Shown here one piece after another: positions 21,344 to 33,177 of a DNA stretch of 64,000 nt (position 1 is its first letter; each line of letters opens with the position of its first letter). Location: positions 62,001 through 126,000 of the forward strand of contig JADDTR010000007.1 in assembly GCA_015345905.1 (NCBI GenBank), written 5' to 3'. Under the pieces are notes generated by a model that worked only from the letters and a program-made list of their open reading frames with translations, was not told where the DNA came from and did not search any database. A program made the position numbers and the translations under genes. Source of the DNA: Aotearoamyces nothofagi (lineage: Eukaryota > Ascomycota > Leotiomycetes > Leotiales > Tympanidaceae).

Positions 21344-23462
21344 ATGGGCAAGATTAAGAAGAAGGGTAAGTTATATGCGGATATCCTCTGCCTAATATCC
21401 ACTGCTGACTTCATGTGCAGGTGTTTCTGGCCAGGCCAAGAATTTCATCACCAGAACTCAGGCAGTGCGCAAGCTTCAAATCAGTCTTCCCGATTTCAGG
21501 AAGCTTTGCATATGGAAAGGCATATACCCCCGCGAACCACGCAACAAGAAGAAGGCGTCAGCGTCATCCAGCGCATCGACGACCTTCTACTACACAAAAG
21601 ATATCCAGTATCTCCTTCACGAGCCTCTCCTGCAGAAATTCCGTGAGCAGAAGGCTCTGGAGAAGAAGATTTCAAAGGCACTCGGCAGAGGCGATGCGCA
21701 CGACGCACAAAGACTTGAGCGCAATGCATCAAGGCCCGAGAAGACTGGAAAGACCAAGTACACACTCGACCACGTCATTCGAGAGCGCTATCCTACATTC
21801 ATCGACGCTCTGCGAGACCTAGACGATTGTCTGTCTATGCTGTTCCTCTTTGCCAACCTGCCATCAACGGATACTGTCCCCTCGAAAATGATTGCAAGAT
21901 GTGAAAAGTTATGTCTCGAGTTCGAACACTATTTGATCGTGTCACACAGTCTACGAAAGTCGTTCCTATCAATCAAGGGCATATACTATCAAGCTACCAT
22001 ACAAGGACAAGATATTCTCTGGCTTGTGCCTTACCGGTTCAACCAAAGAGTTACTGGCGATGTTGATTTCCGTATCATGGGTACATTTGTTGAATTCTAT
22101 CAGACACTTCTCGGATTTGTCAACTTCCGTCTTTACACGTCTATTGGCCTTGTATATCCACCCAAGTTCAATGCAGCAAGTGACGATCAAGGTGCCGAAT
22201 TAGGAGCATTTACGTTGGAAGGAAACACCGTTGGACCTCTGGAGCAGCCTAAGTTGCAGATTACAAATGAACAGAACGCGCCAACTGATCCTAAACTTCA
22301 AGCCGAGATCGACAAGCTCATGCTTCAATTGAATGTACCAGACGAGGAAGCGCAAGCACAGAAGGCTCTTCAGGACAGCGCCATGCAAGATGATGATGAT
22401 GAACAAGCAACTGAGACCATTGACAAATTTGAACCTGCTGCACCTGGTGGAGATATTTTACTGCAGCCATCATACTCTAGCACCGACCCGTCCACGCTGT
22501 TCTCAAACTTTACATTCTTCCTCTCCCGGGAGACCCCTCGCCAACCGCTCGAATTCATCCTACGTTCATTTGGCTGCAAAAGAATCGGCTGGGATGCTGT
22601 TCTAGGTGATGGTGCTTTCACTCACAATGAACTGGATCCGGCCATTACCCACCAAGTCGTAGATAGGCCTCCTATTCAAGTTACACCTGAGGAAGAGGAA
22701 GCTGTGGATGATAACCAAACATCCCAGCGTCTTAGACCTGGTTCCAGGGTGCCTGGCCGCATCTACATCCAGCCACAATGGATCTGGGATAGCGTCAATG
22801 ACGAGGAGCTTAAACGACCGGATTTGTATGCACCAGGTGCACAACTTCCACCACATTTGAGTCCGTTCGTGAAGAAGGTCCGCGGACAATACGATCCAAG
22901 TGCTCCACTCGCCGAACAGGAGCGCGAAGATGAAGAACTTGAGGCCGATAGCGATATCGAAGACGAGGCTGATATTGAGGAAGAGGATGATGTAGTAACA
23001 GCAACCGGAAAGAAGCTAGCCCAGCATATTGATGTTGATGCTACAGCAGAAGGCATGGATGTTGCTGGCTCAGATGATGGCTCTGATGATGAGGAGGCGG
23101 CCGCTGACCCTGACTCGTTTGGTGGCTTCTCCGATGCCGAAGAGGCATCAGATGATGAGGCTACTTCGGCTGCGCTTCAACGCCAGCGTGAGCTTGAAGC
23201 CGAGCTGACTGGTGTCGCTCTTGAAGAAAAAGAAGTGGACCCCAGGGCCAAGGCAAAGGCCGATGCAAGAAAGAAGGCTGCAAAGCAGAGAAAGGAGGAA
23301 GACGAGGAACTGGAGAGATCCAAAATGATGATGAGTCGTAAGAAGAGGAAGATACTGGACAAGATGATTTACAGTAACAAGAAGAAGGACGCTGAGGCCG
23401 AGGGCCTCCGAGCCAAGAGGAGAAAGATTGAGAAGTCTGGCAAGGGCGGTGTCAGAGAGTAG
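21344..23462 (+). CDS. NOP7: Pescadillo homologue, ribosome biogenesis factor (687 aa)
   Basis: Exons 21344-21365 and 21421-23462; the first exon codes for only seven residues plus one base. NOP7 works with Erb1 and Ytm1 (PeBoW) in 27S pre-rRNA processing and 60S assembly in the nucleolus. The Pescadillo N-terminal domain is clear: [46 protein letters not shown], and the [15 protein letters not shown] block. A BRCT domain lies near residues 345-460 ([48 protein letters not shown]). The C-terminus is very acidic (about 490-580) and then Lys/Arg-rich ([19 protein letters not shown]), typical of the family. It is complete. Confidence 0.96.
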
Positions 23463-24698
23463 AGGTCCTCGGCGTGATGCACAAAAATCAAGACTTATTT
23501 GCTAAATGGCGTTGTGGGGGACGGAGCATTACGAGCAGAGATGGCAAACCTTGCAGCTGTAAGGCCAGAAGTATTCCGAGTTGCATCTAAATATAAGAGT
23601 TTCTGCTTAGATACGAAGACGAGAAGATAAAATATTGATTAAATTACCCCCGTGGCGTGGCAAGAAGACTCGGTTTGGATCGAGCATTTGAATATGAAAT
23701 GATATTAGAAGTATCTCTGACAATAGATACGTATTTGACACCTCTGAACTCCCTGCCGCACCACGTATAATCGGCATGTAACCAGTAAAGAACAAAGACC
23801 CAGATGAGAGCCGGCAGTCATCTCCACAAACAACTCCCCTCTGTGAAGATAACCGCCCCCAAGACCCGTGAATCCCTCCTGTCGTCGCCGCTACATCATT
23901 CCGCGCCGCGGCCATCGTTAAATACGGCGCACCGCCTCAAAGACATCCACCATCATCTCTCAGGTGGTTGCAGCAACCAAAAATGGTCAGGCCGGCGTCG
24001 AGTCGCGGCTTGTGCGCCCAGGACTCTCGCGGCGTCTTGCTCTCCAGAGCTATTATCGTGGGAAGGGTTACTATCACCGATAGGATTTCTGCTGCGGTTG
24101 CTGTCCTTGTCGTTGGCGTTCTTGTCGTCGAGCTGGCTTCTGTTGCTGTTCTTAGGGGTTCCGTATACGCCGGTGCTGCTACCGCCAGCAGAACGGGCAA
24201 GATAGATCTGCAACAGTATAGTAAGACAACAGTGCAATTGTTGGCATCCTATACTTTGCTTGGTAATTGAAACAGGTTGGTCGAGGTTCTTTTTATGGGT
24301 TTCCTAGACCTCTGGAGTGATTTGATAAGAATTATAATTTGAAGCTAGTATCTAATACTAAACGTCACGGTATGACAACTGTTCTGTATCCAACTAATTT
24401 AACATCCAAAGATGCCATTATATCAACAAAATGGCAATCCATCTCCAATTTAAATTTAAATTAATTGATTCTAATGGTGGCGATGAATGATTCGCCGGCC
24501 CTCCCAATCCGTTTTCTAAATCCAAAATGATTCACTCCAGCACTCTATCCAAAATGAAACCCCCCAAAACCCTGTAATCACCTCCGTTTCTTTCTCTATA
24601 ACAAGATGCTCCGCATTCAGCAGCATGGCCTCCGTACCGGGCAAGTCCCTATAGGAAGCTCTCGTTAAGACGCTCAAGGTAATCGTTTCCACTTATAA
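23463..24698. other. Convergent intergenic NOP7 / RRN9
   Basis: 1.2 kb. Overlapping frames of 87-133 codons occur at 23800-24270 on both strands, but they are low-complexity (Val/Leu or Asn/Asp/Ser) and show no family or splice pattern. I see no supported gene. Confidence 0.45.
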
Positions 24699-26848
24699 CT
24701 AGTCAATATGATCTTCCAGATCAGACTGCGTCTCATCTTCAGTAGACCCCACATCAGAATCCTCATCACCAGAAGCCTTATCATCAGAAACCGTATCAAG
24801 GCTAGGATGTCCTCGACGGCCTCGCGGTTTACCAAGACGTTTTTTCCTTGCTGCGCTATCCATGCTTCTCCATCCGTGTCTCCTTTTGACTCGTTTCAAG
24901 AAGCCGTCAACGTGGACTGCGCCATCCATTTCTTCATCACTGTCCTGTAATGCCCGTTCCAGCTCGGCTCCGGCTAACTTATGCGCCTTCTTGAGATGGC
25001 TTCGCAGATTCCATTTTGAGCCGAATCCCTGCTCGTGGCGTACGCAGTCTATATGTGGGCACCAGAGTGCTTCATTCGGCTCCTTCTCGTCAGTTGGAGG
25101 CTTTTTTTCTTCCATACTATCAATGCTATGTTTACGTCTGATGGGCCTGTGTCGGCCACGCTGTCTTTCGTGAGAATTTAGACGCTGGCCATCAGTTTCT
25201 ATTCCTGATGAACTCTCACAATCTGAGCTTTCCAATCGGGGTATCTCTTCGGGTAGGTAATCAATCTTTTGGTCCTTCTGGCCTGGTGCAAGGTTCTCAA
25301 CCAGCACCCGCATAGTCATGCCTTCGCCAAACATAGTAGCACATCTTTGAGTAGCTCGATGAATAACTTCAGGTGAAAACCCGACAAGAGCAGCTGTACC
25401 CATGATTTCGCTCCAATCACGAACGTTAATGCGAGACTTCTGTTTGAGACGATCACGTGATGATTCAAGACGTTTCATCGAGTGATCTCGCGAACCTTTA
25501 GTCGGGGATGTGGATTGGAAGGGAAGAGGCCTCTTTTGTTGTCGAGCTATACGAATGAGCATCTCATGCTGTGACTCGCCGTCTAACGGTTGATATACAT
25601 GCTTCTTCCGGCCACGCTTGCTTTTTCTTGGTAGAGCCTGCGAGTCTGATGGAGCTTCTGTGTCTTCCAGAATTGGTGTCCCTTCTGAGCTAGGTTCGGG
25701 TATATTGAGCTTCTTGGAAGGTCTACCCACTCGTCTTTTCAAAGCGACAGCCGCAGGAGACCGCCCTCGACGTTCTTCATCAGACTCCGCTTCAGAATCA
25801 AATTCAGGTTCTGGCTGAGATTCAGATCCATCCGACCCATAGTGCAAGCAGGTTTGTCTAGCATGATGTAGGGCCATTAAGACGTCATCTAATCGTGAAA
25901 GTGTATGGCGTATCGTGGGACGTAACAATTCATGAGAAGTTTCGTCATCCGCAGCCACCACAGGCTCCGCTTGTAGCTCTTTGTCCAAAGGTGGCTCTGA
26001 TGCTTCCTTGAGTTTTGTAAAAGTCTCTGTCTCAACCGATTGAGCTAGTTCATCTGGTCCCTGGTGCCTGCTGTCATTTGGTTGACTGGCAGGAAATAGA
26101 GACGGATTTTCTTCTGTCATTTGGGTCGAAAATACGTTATGACTTATTTCTCCAACCTCAAACCCTACTTCTGTATCTTCTGCCTGGCCCTCTGAAGCCC
26201 TACTGGATGTTGTACCAGTACCCTTAAGCACACTTGTTGAATGGTCCTCATCATGAAACAGCGTTTCATTCTTCCCAACGTCAGGTTCCCATTCCCGTGC
26301 TTCAAATCGTTCCTTTGCAATCTTCAAAGTAACACCGACCAGCACATCTTCCAGCTCACGACTAGGCCTAAGCGGCTCCCTTCTTCGCAATGTATAAAGG
26401 TCTGCATCATCAGCAACCCCAATATCCTCCCCAGTTCGCGGTACAATAGCCTTGTTCAATGGCCATGCTGTCCAGGATTTCGGAGGGACAAATGTCGAAT
26501 TCTCGTCGCTGGTGTTCGTTTCTTTCTTCTGCCAGTGTTCCTGACAAACACGTCAGTTTGCAACTTTTGGCGGCCTCTGAGAATGCTCACCTTATTCGCC
26601 CATGGCTTCAAAGTTGCACATGCCTTAGGGTCATACAGGCGCCGCTTCATAGCATGCGCATTATATAGATGGATAGAAAGATCCCTGTCGCGTATCTGGA
26701 GCAGTGATGAGTGTAGCTGTCTTTCTTCTTCTGTAAAGGCACGCCATGTTGAACCTGGCCCTGTAAATTTATTTGGACGCGTTAATAATGAGGACTCAGA
26801 TGATGCTTCTGACTCTTCGGCGTCGTCGGCAGGGCTCGTAGATGCCAT
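24699..26848 (-). CDS. RRN9: RNA polymerase I-specific initiation factor Rrn9-like (699 aa)
   Basis: Exons 26848-26591 and 26540-24699, with a 50-bp intron that joins ANK to EHWQKK. Rrn9 is part of the upstream activating factor for rDNA transcription by Pol I. Diagnostic segments are STWRAFTEEERQLHSSLLQI and LSIHLYNAHAMKRR in exon 1, then PPKSWTAWPL and the Rrn9 motif RRREPLRPSRELEDVLVGVT in exon 2. The middle is acidic and Ser/Lys-rich, with an AT-hook-like GRPSKK and RKSKRGRKK. A HIDCVRHEQGFGSKWNLRSH segment with CPHIDC looks like a single C2H2-type zinc finger. The C-terminus is basic then acidic. The fungal form is much longer than the yeast protein. ATG 26848 (MASTSPADD) is the first real ATG. 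Confidence 0.85.
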
Positions 26849-27487
26849 GGTCAACTTGGAATCCAACCAAGGTGCTTTTTAAGAAGTTACGATACTGCCG
26901 GCGTAGAGTGCTGTTTTGGCCTCACCGCCTTAGAGCCCTACGGCGATCTCGCGGCACGTGGTTCCAGTGCTGTAGGGTTTCAGGCGCCCAGGCATGAATG
27001 GCCTGGTACTTATAAGCGTTTCATACTTACTGTAGAAAGTAGTCTTAACAGCAACGCTAATTTACAGATTAATTTATCTGTGGCCTGAGACATTACAAGA
27101 TCCCGTAGACTGCACAAGAACCCGTAGCTACACAAGTACTATTGTAGCTAAAGCATTTACAAGGGTGAAGGCGAATCGAGACCGCCCGATTAGCACCCGA
27201 TTAGAAGGACTATCTGATGGTATCGTTATACCACAGTAACAACTGATAATCAAACCCTAAAGATTCAGAAGGCCTTGCTCCATCCTAAAAAGAATATCGC
27301 GAAGTGGAAGGTACAGTTGATAGCGTTGGAGCAGATATCCATTAAACAGTCTTTATATTAAAGTCTAAGACCATGTAAAACCTATAATGAACTTCACAAC
27401 CGATATGAAAGAGTTTGACGACAAATATAAAAAATGGTGCCCAAAAAAATAAATCTAAATGCGCAAATTCAAAGTACCTTCTGTTGC
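26849..27487. other. Intergenic, AT-rich with possible decayed sequence
   Basis: From about 27050 the DNA becomes AT-rich. A short phrase (CAAGAxCCCGTAG) occurs twice near 27098-27130. The stretch 27260-27350 reads as a short Lys/Leu-rich frame that soon stops, which may be a relic. No intact gene. Confidence 0.4.
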
Positions 27488-28793
27488 TTAGCCCACGAAA
27501 CCCTCGGGATATTTCGGACCTAGTATCATAGGAGGATGTGGAAACTCCAGAATTCCTGGTCTCGCTCTGCGCCTATGTGTAGATGGAGGGATATGGAACC
27601 CTTTACATGTCCTGCAGACCCAACCCCAAAAGGGCTGGGCTAAATCTTGCAAAGTCAAGACCTGGCGATTTGTTAAGGCGAGATCCCGTCTGTAATAAAA
27701 CGGCCACGCCTCATACTCTGCAGTGATATCAACGCCGCAGGGACAATAAATAGCTACAGCAGAGACGTAAGTCAGTACGACTGGGTTAATGAGGCGAATT
27801 AAAAACTTACGAGTCCATCCTTCCCATCGCTGCTTCTTGCAGTAAAGCCCTACTTGCTGCTTCTGTCTTGTCCGAAGTTTCCTTACTCCAGCGCGAGATA
27901 CTGTAAAACGATTGATGCTAGGATCAATCTGGGCTTTTAAGGCAGCGGAATTGACCTGGTAGTTTCGGAGATCCTCGACACGACATGGAATACACTGCTC
28001 CCTATTTTGTGTCGCAACACACTGGCAAGTAGTCATTCCCATAGGAAATTTTGCCAGTCCAACATCACGGCACGCATGACATAGTGGATCTACTTCGCTG
28101 CGGACCGCAGCACCTGCTGCGGTCTCGTTCGTGTCACAACAGGTAACGCAGAAAGGACCGTGTTCCAGAGGTCGGTGTGGCGGATCACCTAAGGCCTGAA
28201 AATAAAAGGATGTCTGTGTCGAGTCACGCTGGTTGGTACACCATCGAAAGTTTGGGTCACGACCCTTATAAGAATTTGGCGCGGGAGGAAAAAATGTTGG
28301 AGCCGAATGAGCAATCTGAGCTACACACTCGGTTGGACGATTATATTTCCCATATATCTCGGAAAGACAAGGGTGGGGTTGATTCCAGATTGCTATAAAG
28401 CAACAGACATTAGATTATGACCAGAAAGGTCCAAGCAGTAAGAGTGTAAAACATTCTCCTAAATGAGATAGTATACTTACGAACTCCAGGTGTCCAGTTT
28501 ATCCATTCATCGACAAGTTCACGAAGAGCGCGACTAACCAGTCGAAGACCATGACTAGGCTCCAATATCAGCAATTACCGCAAACATGAAGGAACAGAAT
28601 GTTGCAAAAATTTGGCTTACACCATATCATGTGGACCAATGGTTTCGAAAATCTGTTTTTGAATTCCGGGAACTCCACCTAGGCCGCCAACTCCGCCCAA
28701 GCTGAGAACATGCACAAGTCCATGGACACCTGGAGGCACTGCCCATCCGCCTACTAGAGGTGCAGCTGCTACTGGTGCAGCTCTGGGAGGCAT
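27488..28793 (-). CDS. Cys-rich protein of unknown function (364 aa)
   Basis: Exons 28793-28621, 28554-28481, 28392-27811 and 27753-27488; introns of 66, 87 and 57 bp, all phases agree. I do not recognise the family. The N-terminus (MPPRAAPVAAAPLVGGW) is Ala/Pro/Gly-rich, followed by a helical part (LRLVSRALRELVDEWINWTPG). The core has many Cys pairs that could bind zinc: FCVTCCDTNE, DPLCHACRD, TTCQC and REQCIPCRVED, then LYCKKQRW, YCPCGVD and WVCRTCKGFH. That gives at least six CxxC-like or CxC knuckles. The C-terminus is short, basic then Pro-rich. No transmembrane segment or signal peptide is seen. It stands next to an accessory, gene-poor stretch. A zinc-ribbon-type binding protein is a reasonable guess but no more. 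Confidence 0.72.
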
Positions 28794-30307
28794 GGCTCAG
28801 AAGCTCCGGAAAACAACAGAATAGACTTATTGAAATTATACAGTACAGAAGGGTGTAAGAAGTAAAAAAGTCTATGAAATGTATAATTGCGCATTTTAAT
28901 ATATCATATGATAATAAAGAGCAGTACCTGTCTTTATTCTCCACTGCGATTTTGAGATATCGACCTCGAGCGCTTGCAGCGAGCTTGTCTCGAGAACAAA
29001 GAAATTCGTCATTCGAATAACGATGGTAGCAAAACCAAAACAAAATACCTTTGTTGAAATGTCAGATGTGAAAGCTCAAAGAAATAGTAAGGAATACCAA
29101 ATGCCATTCGACAATCAAATCCCTCGACGAAATGTACACGACGGTTGAGAGTTAAAACTATGCAATCAAAGCGTACAGTACATTCGCAAGACTGAATGAG
29201 AAGCATCTCTCCGTAAATAGTCGTTTATTTCTACTCGGGGACAGTTGATAGAACGGTTCATCAGATAAAGGTACCTTGGAAGTCTAGCTTTCTTAGTTTG
29301 AGTATTTTGAGTATTCTGAGTATTTCGGGCCTATTAGATTAGAAGCTCTTCCTGGGATATCAGAGGCTCTTTGTCCTGCTTTAATGGATATAGTTTGTAT
29401 AACTAGGCTCTTGTTCCAGGTTCCAAGACCCGAGTTTGATGTACTGCTTGGCATTTCCATTGGGATAGTACTTTAACTCGATTCATTTCTTTCCGAATCC
29501 AATAGACAAGCATTTAGAGATAAATGGATGGCTGTCGAAAATGATATAAACGTCGGCTGCGGTTTTAGACGCCTCTCTGTTCTGCTCTGTAATGTCTATA
29601 TCATCAACGAGTACATGGCATTCCTTCCTTACAGTGTTGCCGATGCGATGGGTTCTGGCGCTCATGGCTACCATAAGCAGCTCGCGTTGTACCTGTAGAT
29701 GTACTGGCATTGCTTAGGGTTAGGGTTCGTCGTAGGAACCTGCCATAGACCTAATGTAAGACGACAAGTAGGCACAGCACTGCACTTACTGGTTAAAAAT
29801 GAGGTTACAAGAAGTGGCTGCTCGAAGGCGAGATGTAAGCTGTTGAGGGGGGAGACGCAGGAAATCGGCTGCTCATACATCATGGCCTTGCTTACCTTAG
29901 GCACCTTCACCATGCCAAGGGTTTACCCGCCGGCGGGGCGGGAAGGTCTAGTGGCCGCACCCGCCTCCTCGGCTGCGGTTTCACTTAGCCGCAAGCGAGA
30001 AGAGATGACGCTATGCTGTATATATCTCGACTGCTTGTGCTACCTGGCTTGAATTCTCGTGAATGGATGCCAAACCTCCCAGGCATCGAATCAAGGCATC
30101 GGGTCTAGATCCCGTGACGTAGATGGCACGACTAATGGTTTCCTTCCACGTGATACCTCCATTCCATGTTCATTTTACCCCACATTCATTTTACCCCTCT
30201 TTCGCCTTATAAACCACCAACATCTATTGTAGACGTCCATCTTTTGATGCGAATCACGAAAGGCATAATATTCTCACCGATCAGAAAACTATGCTAGTAA
30301 GCTATTC
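28794..30307. other. Gene-poor 1.5 kb, possible relic
   Basis: AT-rich with a few small repeats (GAGTATT three times near 29300-29325). On the minus strand 29707-29483 reads as a 70-residue segment of normal composition (KECHVLVDDIDITEQNRE, ADVYIIFDSHPFI) that could be the last exon of a small or decayed gene; upstream exons cannot be modelled firmly. A GC-rich patch sits at 29920-29990. Confidence 0.4.
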
Positions 30308-32276
30308 ATGGCCGACACACGGCACTTGCGCCCATATCAGATTTGTGCCATCTGTCGCCGCCGAATCCTTGAAATAGTCGATCAGGTGGTTGCTGGTAAG
30401 CTTTCAAAGCTATTTACTTCCCATTGACTTATATGTCTAGTTTTGAGGGAGCTGCAGTCTAGCTCATATTACGGCTATACGGATCCGTTCGCTGTGCCTC
30501 TCCGTGGGCTCTCTTCTGTCAAGTGTACTGTGTATACTCCTAATTCGGAAGTCCAGTCTTGGTGCATATGCCAACGCCCAGGATGCACATTGTGTCTACG
30601 GTCTCCTGAAGCCTTCTTGTGTCATGTCGAATGTGTCCAGGTCCTTTCAACGCATGTATATTGCAATACTAGAACGACATCGCAGCATTTTATTCCGTAT
30701 ATCATTCATCAGGCCGAGTCATTTATGAACGCATGGATATATGCGAGAGAGGATTGCAGTAGTCTGCCAGAGTCTCAAGCGAGCATTCAGCTTCCATGTT
30801 CCGAACGCCTGTCAAATGTATTACATACAGCGAGTCTGCCTATTAACGCCTCAAGGAATTTGACATTTAATTCTGCAACCATCATCCAAATGGTACAATG
30901 CCTCCCACTTGAAGTATGGCAGATGATAGCAAACTTATGCTCTGGAAGCATGCTCTGGAGGTTATTCGCAGCCCTAGAATGGTCAAAGGACTTTACTATT
31001 GCAAAGGTCGAAACCTATCCACTTAGTGAATTCGGGTTATGGCAGCGTTACTCTGGCAGTAGTAAACGTTCAACGGGCAGGTTTATGGTATTAGGTTTGG
31101 ATAGCATGGGTGTGCAGGAAGTGCAACGCTTTGAGAAACTTCCTACCAGTGCAGAAATGACGAGCAATTGGTATGCAGTCATGACAACTGATAGCCTCAG
31201 ATCTATTGCAGTTGAGATAAAGGTATACAATACCGAGTATTGTCTATATTATACTAAACGTGTCTACCTAGGGTGGCCATCTACGCCTGACTAAGAGGCC
31301 GGACAAGTTGACATTATGGGACACGCCAAACATACCAGACCCGTCAAAGTCTTACTTTATTGACATCGGAGCCAGCTCGTGTCGTCTCTCAACAGTTTCC
31401 TTCAGCAATGATCTTATAGGGATTACTTTTTTTGTACATTCAGGACTGACCTTTGGGATCCATGCTCACTATCGCAATCGACCAGTGCCTTCACCACTGG
31501 AGACATTTCTCAAACTCCCACTAACACTACAACAAGCTGTAGTCTGGATCTTTGTACCGCTTGGTATATTCAAGGCTGACGCTCTATGGCTACGTTACAA
31601 AACCGGAGCCTTAGGTGCTCCGGCTCATCCTAGCCTGATAGTTAGTATTATTTTCAGTGACTGATCAATGCATCATATTAACAAGCCCTAGATCAGAACC
31701 CATGTGCCAGACACGCTCAAATGGCGGGTATATACTATCGGAATACATTGCAGCATAGAAGAGGCCCGCCACAGCTACATGTTTCGAGGCCTAGGTTCTG
31801 CTTCGATATCACAGCTTATCTATAGTGATCCTGATCTAGGAGAGCCAATTCTAAAGTTCGGATCTTGTGCTTCTACAAGAGCCTATCTTCCCCCTCCACT
31901 CTGCAAACCTACATTCTCCTATCTCGAGCATCCATCCTTAGCAAATATATACTATTCCGATGCTATCCTGGACAACGTGGCCACTGCCAAGACTTTTTAC
32001 AAGCAGGGCTCGTGTTGCTGTAGAGGTATCATGCTCGAGTACTACGACGGAAGCAAAGACGCACTTGGTCAATGTCAGGACTATTACTTGCAGAGCGTAC
32101 ATATTGCGCCATCATACTTCCTTTATCAGAATGCCGAAGGACGTGTCACGGTCCAATTCCACTGTATCGGGGATGATGAGAGCGATACCCGATTCAGAGA
32201 AGGGTTTGAGCATGTTAACATGACAGGAAAGTTGATATGGTGGTTTGATGCTGATTATGATTTTATCGAGGTATAA
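30308..32276 (+). CDS. F-box-like fungal protein with N-terminal Cys motifs (607 aa)
   Basis: Exons 30308-30395, 30441-31222, 31272-31640 and 31692-32276; introns of 45, 49 and 51 bp with CTAA-type branch sites, all phases agree. I do not recognise a characterised protein. Residues 1-110 contain Cys pairs that could bind a metal (QICAICRRRI; WCICQRPGCTLCLRSP; FLCHVECVQV). Near residue 180 comes an F-box-like helix pair, MVQCLPLEVWQMIANLCSG. The C-terminal ~400 residues are a mixed beta-rich region (GASSCRLSTVSF, GITFFVHSGLTFG, GQCQDYYLQSVHI) as in the expanded fungal F-box-associated families. If the F-box is real, the likely role is substrate adaptor of an SCF ubiquitin ligase; this is inference. 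The frame is whole in the spliced model. Confidence 0.7.
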
Positions 32277-33091
32277 GGGTCTGTATTTGTATTTGAAATA
32301 TATCACCGCTTGGAATCAATGCTTGCTCTTACTCGAGCCAGCCTGGAAATTGCAGGATGGTAGCTCTGTTACCAAATAAGTCTTTCCATAAGTCTTGGGC
32401 AAAGCAATTACTATGATGCTTAATGGGTGTTTAAACACCTAGAAAGAGCCGAGGCATTGAAGGTGATGCTCGATAAGTGAGTACCGTCTGACGCTGCTAA
32501 TATATATGATGCGTAGCCATTATATAGCCTATCGCCTATCTTAGCATCGCCATGATTCTACCGCGGTTAGCTGCCAGTTGTAGAGAATCTATCAGTTGAT
32601 CCTCCACCAAATATATGGAAGCTTAGCAGTGGTTGAGAACGAGCTGTCTTACTCTATGCTTTTAGACCGGCTCCCCACGAGACAATATTGGTACCGGTAT
32701 TGATGGAACAATTAGGAATTCGCAATGACTGTAGTCCAGCGATAGCTGGCCATGGCCCAACAGATCGTCCTTGTTGATAGGAAAGCTAAGTCTAGGTAAA
32801 TCATCGTCTCCTTGCCCTTCCTCATCCCTTTTGCTCTTACTTTTCGTCTCTCAGCAACTTCTGGTACAGGCTTTGTTTGCTTCGACTCGTGGAATATAGA
32901 GTACTTCGCTCGCTTAACTGGCGCCTGTAACACGTCTGCAACTCGCTTGTAACACCGAATAAAAAGAAAGAGAAAAGGCGATCGCGGTCGCTATTTCGGC
33001 AGCCCATGAAACAACGTTCCTGGAGAGAGAAAAAAAAATGCAAAAAGAAAGGAACTGTCTGAGCATGAGCTCAGAGAAGATCAATTGTAAT
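32277..33091. other. Gene-poor, contains dispersed repeat copy
   Basis: No gene is supported. Around 32870-32905 lies a segment sharing a core (GGAATATAGAGTACTT) and flanks with a second copy near 37850-37890, so a dispersed repeat relic is present. Confidence 0.45.
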
Positions 33092-33177
33092 CTCTCTGAC
33101 GGGGAGTCGAACCCCGGTCTCCCGCGCTTTGTCGGATGAGTGACAAGCGGAAATCATGACCGTTAGACCATCAAAGA
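33092..33177 (-). tRNA. tRNA-Asp (GTC) with 14-nt intron
   Basis: The minus strand folds into a tRNA: 7-bp acceptor stem (TCTTTGA with TCAGAGA, one G-T pair), discriminator G, D-arm containing TCTAACGGTCA, anticodon loop TTGTCAC with anticodon GTC, and T-arm CGGGG-TTCGACT-CCCCG. A 14-nt intron (33127-33140) interrupts the loop one base 3' of the anticodon. Its GACAA can pair with TTGTC, as in normal tRNA introns. The spliced length is 72 nt, and the body resembles yeast tRNA-Asp. Confidence 0.92.

Noticed and set aside
23804-24270. Overlapping frames of 87-133 codons on both strands
   Set aside because: Low-complexity composition, no motif, no consistent splice sites.
26539-26600. Apparent frame break in RRN9
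   Set aside because: A 50-bp intron (26541-26590) joins ANK to EHWQKK in phase, so no frameshift is needed.
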